Assembly: GCF_002933295.1 (NCBI RefSeq)
Contig: NZ_PSSW01000009.1
Span: 62,001 to 126,000 of the forward strand
Reading direction: 5' to 3'
DNA: 64,000 nucleotides
Source of the DNA: Marinobacter flavimaris
GTDB lineage: Bacteria; Pseudomonadota; Gammaproteobacteria; Pseudomonadales; Oleiphilaceae
The notes below the pieces were generated by a model, which worked only from the letters and a program-made list of their open reading frames with translations, had not been told where the DNA came from and searched no databases. Below, in pieces: positions 58,827 to 64,000 of this stretch (its first letter is position 1; each line of letters starts with the position of its first letter). The translations under genes were made by a program, and so were the position numbers.

Positions 58827-58859
58827 AAAAATTGGATAAATTTTAATCAAATGAGCCGA

Positions 58860-58896
58860 TTAATCATACATATCATGAGTATCGGATCATGATTAA
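58860..58896. promoter_or_regulatory. Inverted repeat, candidate operator of the large operon
   Basis: TTAATCAT (58860-58867) and ATGATTAA (58889-58896) are perfect complements 21 nt apart, flanked by CCG and CGG. They lie about 34 bp upstream of the -35 of the large operon, a position typical for an activator. The spacer is itself rich in TCATGA and ATCGGATC-like strings. Confidence 0.4.
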
Positions 58897-59027
58897 CGGG
58901 CTTTCAAGGCCCCGGAATACCCGCTTCGGCGTTGGTCAAGAAAGGTCGCAGGTACGTCAAATCAGGCATGCGCCTTCCAAAATAATGTGAAAATCTGGTG
59001 ACTGCGCAGAGTCATTCAAAACCTGCC

Positions 59028-59903
59028 TCAACCATTCAGCCACCGCTTGGCCTCAGCTATCACAGTATTCATTCTCGCCTGAAGTGATCGATTCCGGGGA
59101 ACGCTGAGATACAACGTTTCGCTGACCGGGTGAGAGAGACGATGAGCTTTGATGCCCTCAGACTTTTCAAAGGCCTCAACGGCATGTGCTGGTAAAACAG
59201 CAAAGCCCAGCCCCAGGCTGACCGGCTCCAGGATCAAACCGATCTGGTTCGAGAACCCCTTTCTGGGAAACAGGCTACTGTGCTGAAACTCGGTGTAATT
59301 GGCACCAAGAAGCAAGCCGGCGTGATGACTTCCATCAGGGTGGTCGATAAACCCGAGGGTCATCAACGTCTCCCAATCCGGTTCTTCGACCGTAGCAGGT
59401 GTTACCAACAGCAGTGATTCTTGCGCGATGGGCGTACAACTCACTTCCGCCAGGGTAGATTTTGCCGTCATGAATCCGATATCAACAGTGGATTCGGCGA
59501 TTGCCTTTTCCACATCAGGATTCGGCGCAAACCGGTAATCAATAATGAGCTTCGGGTGCTTGCTCTGCAGCGACAACAAATGAGGATACAGCTTCAGCCC
59601 CACACTTCCCGGAGACATAAGCCGCACAGTTCCCTCATAGGGCGGGTCCTCACCAACTGTTTGCTCAAGATTCGACAACGCCAGGAGAATGTCCTGCGCC
59701 TCGGCATAAAGCTTTTCGCCGGCACCCGAAAGCGAAAATTGTTTCCCCTGTCTGACGAGCAATTCCGTACCAAGCTGCTCCTCAAGCTTACGCACATGCT
59801 GACTTACCCCCGATTGTGTCATGTGGAGACGTTCGGCTGTGCGGGTGAAATGTCCCACTTCAACCAGCGTGCAAAACGAGCGTAACCAGGTGGTATTTAT
59901 CAT
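59028..59903 (-). CDS. LysR-family transcriptional regulator
   Basis: A 291-aa regulator with an N-terminal winged helix-turn-helix (LRSFCTLVEVGHFTRTAERL, then SGVSQHVRKLEEQLG) and a periplasmic-binding-protein-like effector domain from about 90. It is divergent from the VOC-fold enzyme gene, 94 nt away, which is the usual arrangement for a LysR regulator and its target. The effector is unknown. Confidence 0.92.
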   Translation of the reverse strand: MINTTWLRSFCTLVEVGHFTRTAERLHMTQSGVSQHVRKLEEQLGTELLVRQGKQFSLSGAGEKLYAEAQDILLALSNLEQTVGEDPPYEGTVRLMSPGSVGLKLYPHLLSLQSKHPKLIIDYRFAPNPDVEKAIAESTVDIGFMTAKSTLAEVSCTPIAQESLLLVTPATVEEPDWETLMTLGFIDHPDGSHHAGLLLGANYTEFQHSSLFPRKGFSNQIGLILEPVSLGLGFAVLPAHAVEAFEKSEGIKAHRLSHPVSETLYLSVPRNRSLQARMNTVIAEAKRWLNG

Positions 59904-59916
59904 TACTTTTCGTAAT
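59902..59916. promoter_or_regulatory. LysR-type T-N11-A box
   Basis: ATTAC (59902-59906) and GTAAT (59912-59916) form a 5-bp inverted repeat with a 5-nt spacer and fit the T-N11-A rule. The box overlaps the first bases of lysR, fitting autorepression. The AT-rich stretch up to 59945 could carry the activation site for the VOC gene. Confidence 0.5.
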
Positions 59917-59997
59917 CTTTTAAAGAATAAATGATAATTTTAGCTGATAAACACCAGCATGTAACCTGCTCTCAGTCTCACTAAAGGAGGACAGGCA

Positions 59998-60498
59998 ATG
60001 AGCAACGTGTACCCAAGAAATTTCTCGCACATCGGCATATCCGTGCCGGACCTTGAGCAAGCCGTGAAGTTCTACACAGAGGTTATGGGTTGGTATTTGA
60101 TTATGGAACCAACCGAGATCGAAGAGGACGAAAGCGCCATTGGGGAGATGTGCACCGATGTTTTCGGTGCCGGCTGGGGAAGCTTCCGTATTGCTCATTT
60201 ATCGACGGGCGACAGAATCGGTGTGGAGCTTTTTCAATTTAAAAACCAGACCAACCCGGAAGACAATTTCGAGTACTGGAAAACCGGCATCTTTCACTTT
60301 TGTGTGCAAGACCCGAACGTCGAGGAATTGGCTGACCGTATTTTGGCTGCTGGCGGGAAAAAACGCATGGAGAAGCCGCGCTACTATTATCCCGGCGAGA
60401 AGCCCTACCGGATGATCTATATGGAAGACCCGTTTGGCAACATTTTAGAGATCTATAGCCACAGCTATGAGTTGATATACAGCGAGGGTGCCTACTGA
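59998..60498 (+). CDS. VOC-superfamily (glyoxalase/dioxygenase-like) protein
   Basis: A 166-aa protein with two beta-alpha-beta-beta-beta modules. Likely metal ligands are His11 (FSHIGIS), His100 (GIFHFCVQD) and Glu151 (NILEIYSHS), with Glu77 in VELFQF as another candidate. The ATG has an ideal AAAGGAGG seven bases upstream. Relatives include glyoxalase I, fosfomycin resistance proteins and ring-cleaving dioxygenases. The substrate is not evident, but control by the divergent LysR protein suggests a catabolic or detoxifying role. Confidence 0.85.
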   Translation: MSNVYPRNFSHIGISVPDLEQAVKFYTEVMGWYLIMEPTEIEEDESAIGEMCTDVFGAGWGSFRIAHLSTGDRIGVELFQFKNQTNPEDNFEYWKTGIFHFCVQDPNVEELADRILAAGGKKRMEKPRYYYPGEKPYRMIYMEDPFGNILEIYSHSYELIYSEGAY

Positions 60499-60550
60499 TA
60501 AAGGCCAGAACAGTTCAAGGGGGCTTTCCGAGGCGGAGAGCCTCCTGGAT

Positions 60551-61087
60551 TTACCAATACTGAGGATCGTTGAATGCCTCAACGCAACACGCCTGCCCCA
60601 GTGGGAGTTTAATACTGCCGCCATCCAACGACTGCCCCAGCCACCCCTCTGGATGGGTTAATTTAAATGGCGCTTCCGCAAACTCTTGAGGTACGTGCTC
60701 GAAACCCACTTTTGAATAGTAGTTCGGATTACCATAGGTAAAAATGAGTTCAACACCCCGTTCACGCAAGTGGTCAATGCCAAAGTTAATCAGTTTTTGA
60801 CCAACGCCTTTCCCCTGATGGCCTGTATCAACGGCTACCGGTGACAACATAAAAGCGTTTACGCGGGAGCCGAACGACAATCTCGTGAAAAAGATACACC
60901 CGACTATCTGCCCTTGCTCGGTAGCGATGAACCCGAAAATGTCATCGGTTTCGGTCCCATTCATCAACTCATGCACCAGATGCCCAATCAGCTTTCCCTC
61001 GGACTCACCTTCCGAATCAGAGAATGTCCGGGTAAACAGGACCTCGATTTCCTGACGATCAGACTCGCTAGACTTCGAGAATTTCAT
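60551..61087 (-). CDS. GNAT N-acetyltransferase (YhbS-like)
   Basis: A 178-aa acetyltransferase with the acetyl-CoA loop GHQGKGVGQKLINF, LSPVAVDT before it and FTYGNPNYYSKVGFEHV after it, the pattern of the YhbS group. It ends PLGQACCVEAFNDPQYW, as those proteins do. The substrate is unknown. It is a single gene, convergent with the VOC gene. Confidence 0.88.
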   Translation of the reverse strand: MKFSKSSESDRQEIEVLFTRTFSDSEGESEGKLIGHLVHELMNGTETDDIFGFIATEQGQIVGCIFFTRLSFGSRVNAFMLSPVAVDTGHQGKGVGQKLINFGIDHLRERGVELIFTYGNPNYYSKVGFEHVPQEFAEAPFKLTHPEGWLGQSLDGGSIKLPLGQACCVEAFNDPQYW

Positions 61088-61185
61088 GGCTTGAAAACCC
61101 TATTGAGTTCCTTGAAGAACAGGCCGTTTTTATACATAACGGGAAGCAGTGGAAAAATTGTCCGGCGACAGCGGCTGGCTATGGA

Positions 61186-61449
61186 TTATTCGTAGTGGCT
61201 CCAGAGCCTGAGGACTTTCACCACTTGCTCGTCCTCTAGCACTTGGTAGACCAGACGGTGCTGAATATTGATTCGGCGTGAATAGGCTCCCGAAAGATCA
61301 CCTATGAGCTTCTCAAGCGGAGGGGGCTTGCGGTATGGATCTTCTGCTATAAGCGCCAACACTTCCTGGGCTTTTGGTTTGAGACCGCTGAAGGCCAGCT
61401 TTTTTGCATCTTTCTGGGCTTGCTTGGTGTAAACCAACTTCCATGTCAC
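61186..61449 (-). CDS. yoeB: Toxin of the Txe/YoeB family
   Basis: An 87-aa ribosome-dependent mRNA interferase. TKQAQKDAKKLA, PPLEKLIGDLSGAYSRRI and NIQHRLVYQV are the family strands, and the catalytic C-terminal His-Tyr pair is present in LWSHYE, with one extra Glu compared with E. coli YoeB. It overlaps the antitoxin by 4 nt and is the second gene of the pair. Confidence 0.93.
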   Translation of the reverse strand: MTWKLVYTKQAQKDAKKLAFSGLKPKAQEVLALIAEDPYRKPPPLEKLIGDLSGAYSRRINIQHRLVYQVLEDEQVVKVLRLWSHYE

Positions 61450-61688
61450 CAGTCCAGCTCCTCATCGCATTCATCCTCGGGGGTATCCATCCCCTCACGA
61501 ATAGACTCCCGCATACCAGGCACGGAGAGCAGGTAAAGCGTTTCCTGAATTGCAGACCAGTCTTCCTCGGATACCAGAACCGCTTTGTTCCGCTTTCCCA
61601 TGATGACGATTGGTTGGTGGGACTCGGCGGTCTCGTCGATCAACCGATATAGGTTGCTGCGCGCCTCAGTTGCTGTGATTCCGGTCAT
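61446..61688 (-). CDS. yefM: Antitoxin of the YefM/Phd family
   Basis: An 80-aa antitoxin. The N-terminal DNA-binding part reads TGITATEARSNLYRLIDE and the middle IVIMGKRNKAVLVSEEDW; the C-terminal acidic tail (EDECDEELDW) would wrap the toxin. The promoter region upstream contains GTACGTAC and TGTACG strings, reminiscent of the TGTACA core bound by YefM. Confidence 0.92.
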   Translation of the reverse strand: MTGITATEARSNLYRLIDETAESHQPIVIMGKRNKAVLVSEEDWSAIQETLYLLSVPGMRESIREGMDTPEDECDEELDW

Positions 61689-61760
61689 GACGCACCTCTT
61701 GTATGTTCAACTTTTAAACAAGTGTACGCTCTTGGGTACGTACGTCAAGGCGAACGTATT

Positions 61761-61806
61761 GCATAACGCCCTGGCTTTGCGGAGCGGCGAAGCGCCAGCT
61801 CAGGCG
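61761..61806. repeat. Imperfect hairpin between the two toxin-antitoxin modules (attC-like?)
   Basis: GCATAAC (61761-61767) is followed by an imperfect stem: CGCC and CTGGC (61767-61775) pair with GCCAG (61794-61798) and GGCG (61803-61806), with a 4-nt bulge and an inner TTTGC/GCGAA helix. The layout recalls integron attC sites, but no matching GTTRRRY is found at the far end, so it is at best degenerate. Confidence 0.3.
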
Positions 61807-61838
61807 CGTCCGACAAGAGCCTTTGGCTAAATTCTTGA

Positions 61839-61858
61839 ATGCGCACTATCATGCGCAT
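61839..61858. promoter_or_regulatory. Candidate ccdAB operator
   Basis: ATGCGCA (61839-61845) and TGCGCAT (61852-61858) form a perfect 7-bp inverted repeat with a 6-nt spacer. It lies between a TTGAAT -35-like (61835-61840) and an ATAAAC -10-like string (61857-61862), an ideal place for autorepression. Confidence 0.5.
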
Positions 61859-61898
61859 AAACTGAGGCCATGCATTAAATAGCCACTTGGAGGCTGGA

Positions 61899-62144
61899 AT
61901 GGCCGAACTCTACAACACAGCCGCACCGAAAAAAGCTGCGAACCTCTCAGTCAATAGCGATCTACTGCGTAAGACCCGTGAACTGAACATTAACTTGTCT
62001 GCTACCCTGGAGCGAGCCCTGAAAGAAGAGCTTGCCAAACGCGAAGCAGAACAATGGGTTGAAGAAAACAGGTCTGCGATAAAAAGTTATAACGATTTTG
62101 TCGAACAACATGGATGCTTCGGCGATGAATTCAGGGAATTTTGA
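61899..62144 (+). CDS. ccdA: CcdA-family antitoxin
   Basis: An 81-aa antitoxin. NLSVNSDLLRKTRELNINLSATLERAL is the ribbon-helix-helix DNA-binding part, and ENRSAIKSYNDFVEQHGCFGDEFREF is the toxin-binding tail, close to that of F-plasmid CcdA. I chose the ATG at 61899 because GGAGG lies 5 nt upstream; a TTG at 61887 would add four residues. Its stop shares one base with the ccdB start. Confidence 0.93.
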   Translation: MAELYNTAAPKKAANLSVNSDLLRKTRELNINLSATLERALKEELAKREAEQWVEENRSAIKSYNDFVEQHGCFGDEFREF

Positions 62145-62461
62145 TGGCACAGTTCGATGTATACCTCAACCCAAGTAAAACTAGCAAAGCTCACTACCCT
62201 TACCTTGTCGATATTCAAAGCAGCCTGCTGAGCGAACTGGCAACTCGTATCGTCATTCCTTTGGGGAAACGCTCCGCATTCGGTGGCGAAGCCATGCAAG
62301 GACTCACCCCAGAAATCAGCTTTGCAGACCAGGAGCTTCTCCTGTTGACCCCGCAAATTTCCTCTGTTTCTGAAAAGCATCTCAACAATCCGATTGGTTC
62401 TCTATCACATTTCAGAGATCAGATTGTTGGAGCCCTAGACATGGCTATCACTGGCATTTAG
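62144..62461 (+). CDS. ccdB: CcdB-family gyrase toxin
   Basis: A 105-aa toxin with MAQFDVYLNPSK, YLVDIQSSLLSELATRIVIPL and the C-terminal LSHFRDQIVGALDMAITGI. The family poisons DNA gyrase through a C-terminal Trp-Gly-Ile. Here Gly-Ile is kept but Thr replaces Trp, so full gyrase-poisoning activity is uncertain; many chromosomal CcdB relatives vary here. The start is the ATG at 62144, overlapping the ccdA stop. Confidence 0.9.
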   Translation: MAQFDVYLNPSKTSKAHYPYLVDIQSSLLSELATRIVIPLGKRSAFGGEAMQGLTPEISFADQELLLLTPQISSVSEKHLNNPIGSLSHFRDQIVGALDMAITGI

Positions 62462-62551
62462 CAGCTAATTACACGAACGCGTTCGTATATCACCCGTTTA
62501 TCAAACTCCTAAAACTGTTTTTGGAGTGCAAAGCACAGTTGACGAAGGCTT

Positions 62552-62671
62552 CTAACTCTCCCAGTTACTGGCTGGAATTCGCTTAACGTGGATGTGGCTG
62601 ATAAGCCGGATGATGAGCTCTTCCCTGCCGAGCTTCAGGGTCAGGGGGTTATCGGTGCGGTTTTCAACCAT
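62552..62671 (-). CDS. Possible 39-aa small protein or gene remnant
   Basis: The frame begins MVENRTDNPLTLKLGREELI and ends NWES. Its codon choice looks like that of coding DNA here, but the only Shine-Dalgarno candidate (GGAG) is about 12 nt upstream and no family is recognised. It could be the tail of a decayed gene. Confidence 0.25.
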   Translation of the reverse strand: MVENRTDNPLTLKLGREELIIRLISHIHVKRIPASNWES

Positions 62672-62700
62672 TCGTCTGGTGGTCTCCGGTCCGGAAGGAG

Positions 62701-62726
62701 CACGGCGGAAACCGGGTTCCGCCGTG
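62701..62726 (-). terminator. Strong hairpin downstream of phhB
   Basis: CACGGCGGAA (62701-62710) and TTCCGCCGTG (62717-62726) form a perfect 10-bp stem with a 6-nt loop, a few nucleotides past the phhB stop. There is no clear T-run on the minus strand, so termination would be imperfect. Confidence 0.5.
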
Positions 62727-62733
62727 ATTGGGA

Positions 62734-63081
62734 TTATTGCATGTCGTTGAAAGCAGCGTCGGTTCTCGCTGCCAGGATGAAGTCGTTCTTGTGCAGGCCG
62801 CCGATTTCGTGGCTCCACCAGCTCACTGCAACTTTGCCATATTCCAGAACAACCACCGGGTGATGGTCTTCTTCTTCGGCAAGTTCGCCAATCTTGTTGG
62901 TGAACTCCAGGGCCTTCAGAAAGTTTTTAAGTTTGTAGACCTTATGAAGCTGTTCTTCCCCGTCAATTTCCAGAATTTCCCAGTCTGGGACCTCTTTATG
63001 CAGCTGCTGCTTTTCTTCCTCGGTCGCCTTGCTTGCGTTCGGGCTGCAAGCTTCACAGCTGTGTGCTTTCAGGTCACTCAT
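62734..63081 (-). CDS. phhB: Pterin-4a-carbinolamine dehydratase
   Basis: A 115-aa enzyme that recycles tetrahydropterin after aromatic hydroxylation. The family motif is complete: EDHHPVVVLEYGKVAVSWWS with the His pair, then HEIGGLHKNDFILA. The ATG at 63079-63081 follows GGAGG by 5 nt; the frame extends 20 codons further without support. The Cys-containing N-terminus (SCEACSPNASKAT) is typical of gammaproteobacterial members. Confidence 0.94.
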   Translation of the reverse strand: MSDLKAHSCEACSPNASKATEEEKQQLHKEVPDWEILEIDGEEQLHKVYKLKNFLKALEFTNKIGELAEEEDHHPVVVLEYGKVAVSWWSHEIGGLHKNDFILAARTDAAFNDMQ

Positions 63082-63174
63082 TTCAACCTCCATGGTTGAT
63101 GGCTGTATTACAAGCGTGGGTCGTGCCCTTCGCTTTATCAACCCTTCTCTTGAAATCCGGCGGCTTTCCGAATA

Positions 63175-63190
63175 CTGTATATTTAAACAG
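63175..63190. promoter_or_regulatory. LexA (SOS) box upstream of imuA
   Basis: CTGTATATTTAAACAG is a perfect CTG-N10-CAG palindromic SOS box, 19 nt before the imuA ATG, so it overlaps the presumed promoter. Confidence 0.88.
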
Positions 63191-63209
63191 TATTTTGAGA
63201 GTTTTCATC

Positions 63210-63899
63210 ATGAGCGAGCTTCTGAACACGCTGATGCAGGATGCCCGTGTCTGGCAGGGGCACCGCCACACCCAGACCACACAGCCTGCGCAATCAACCG
63301 GTTACCAGGTGCTGGATAACCAGCTCGGAGGCCTGGGCTGGCCCCGGGGTGCCTTGAGCGAATGCCTGCTGGATGCACCGGGTATTGGTGAGCTGCATTT
63401 GCTTCTGCCGCTGATGCAACGGGTGTGCGAAGAGGGCAAAAGCGTGTTCTGGCTGAACCCGCCGCATACGCCCTATGCCCCTGCCCTGGCCCGGGAAGGC
63501 GTCAACCTGGACCAGGTGGTGCTGATCCATACCGATAATGAGGGCGACTTTTTGTGGACACTGGAGAACTGCCTGCGCTCACCAGTAACAGGCCTGGTAA
63601 TGGCCTGGCCGGGCAAGCTGGCCTCACGGGAAGTCCGTCGCCTGCAACTGGCCGCCGAAGCCGGGAGCAATGTGTGTGTGCTGTTCCGGGAACGACGTTA
63701 CGCCGGGCAGAATTCTCCGGCTGCCCTGCGGCTGGAGCTGGAACCGGGGGAGCAGCAGGATCTCAAGGTGAATGTGCTCAAGCGCCGGGGTAGCTGGCCC
63801 GGGCAGCGCTGTTCACTGGCCATGGCCCAGCGGGCCGATCTCTCCTTCCGTGAAACCACCCGGGTTGTCCGGGGCCCCTGGTCGGGTTCAACCGGGTAA
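63210..63899 (+). CDS. imuA: ImuA, accessory protein of SOS mutagenesis (SulA/RecA-like)
   Basis: A 229-aa RecA/SulA-like protein that in other bacteria acts with ImuB and DnaE2 in damage-induced mutagenesis. LDNQLGGLGWPRGALSECLL at the start and the degenerate P-loop region DAPGIGELHLLLPLM are typical. The ATG at 63210 fits alignment and lies just after the LexA box; a longer frame from 63033 runs through the box and is rejected. imuB follows after 9 nt. Confidence 0.9.
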   Translation: MSELLNTLMQDARVWQGHRHTQTTQPAQSTGYQVLDNQLGGLGWPRGALSECLLDAPGIGELHLLLPLMQRVCEEGKSVFWLNPPHTPYAPALAREGVNLDQVVLIHTDNEGDFLWTLENCLRSPVTGLVMAWPGKLASREVRRLQLAAEAGSNVCVLFRERRYAGQNSPAALRLELEPGEQQDLKVNVLKRRGSWPGQRCSLAMAQRADLSFRETTRVVRGPWSGSTG

Positions 63900-63908
63900 T
63901 AACGCTCC

Positions 63909-64000
63909 ATGCTCTGGCTGTATCTGCATTTCCCGCACCTGGTGCTGGACCATATTCGGCGCACCCGTGAAGATGAGGGCGCCCTGGTGGTGGTTGAAGG
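63909..64000 (+). CDS. imuB: ImuB, Y-family polymerase-like protein (5' part only)
   Basis: The first 30 codons of imuB, cut by the window end. They read MLWLYLHFPHLVLDHIRR and continue into a typical ImuB N-terminus. Y-family polymerases have a catalytic Asp in the first strand, whereas here it is His-Phe-Pro, in line with ImuB being a non-catalytic scaffold for DnaE2. The gene lies in the imuA-imuB(-dnaE2) order. Confidence 0.85.
   Translation, partial: MLWLYLHFPHLVLDHIRRTREDEGALVVVE

Larger units (their letters stand above)
58631..59027. other. Gap with promoter and operator-like repeat of the large operon
   Basis: I see no gene in this 397-nt gap. From left to right it holds a leader of about 160 nt, the promoter (58799-58826), an AT-rich tract, an 8-bp inverted repeat (58860-58867 with 58889-58896), and a GGGC/GCCC hairpin near 58899-58914. 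The last may weakly end lysR transcription but has no T-run. Confidence 0.5.

Noticed and set aside
1..64000. CRISPR array
   Set aside because: No regularly spaced short direct repeats were seen on either strand.

Overview
The window reads as the chromosome of a marine gammaproteobacterium, most likely Marinobacter or a close relative. This rests on the gene order gyrA-serC-pheA-hisC-tyrA/aroA-cmk-rpsA-ihfB-lapA-lapB-pyrF, the fused prephenate dehydrogenase/EPSP synthase, acidic protein surfaces and a base composition that looks GC-rich. The species call is inference.

Region 1 (1-32 kb) is mostly core genome. It holds a GNAT/C39-peptidase fusion, uvrB (minus), an aminotransferase with a TTG start, and tRNA-Asn with its own promoter and terminator. 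A gap follows with two related long-armed hairpin repeats. Next comes the aromatic amino acid/translation supraoperon on the minus strand (gyrA down to pyrF), then purU behind a structured leader, ggt-ykoF-ftsH2 (plus), a lonB-usp-zip operon (minus) with a cloverleaf-like 5' leader over the lonB Shine-Dalgarno, and the sulfate importer operon sbp-cysT-cysW-cysA (minus).

Region 2 (32.2-34.7 kb, plus) is an overlapping pair: a GCS2-type carboxylate-amine ligase and an aspartoacylase/succinylglutamate desuccinylase-like hydrolase.

Region 3 (34.8-58.8 kb, minus) is the outstanding part. About 24 kb form one tightly packed transcription unit of ten genes. It encodes a 198-aa protein, a 3275-aa DUF6603-type protein, unrecognised proteins of 678, 320 and 1264 aa, a 1281-aa Asp-box beta-propeller-like protein, a TauE/SafE-like membrane protein, a 104-aa disordered protein, a second Asp-box protein (409 aa) and an M15-like peptidase. 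Junctions are mostly 4-nt overlaps or gaps below 60 nt, and a single sigma70-like promoter lies ahead of the first gene. I recognise no characterised system with this content and treat it as the best candidate for an undescribed multi-protein system.

Region 4 (59-64 kb) is a mixed accessory segment: a LysR regulator divergent from a VOC-fold enzyme, a GNAT acetyltransferase, a YoeB/YefM module, a CcdA/CcdB module, a pterin-4a-carbinolamine dehydratase, and the start of a LexA-controlled imuA-imuB mutagenesis cassette cut by the window edge.
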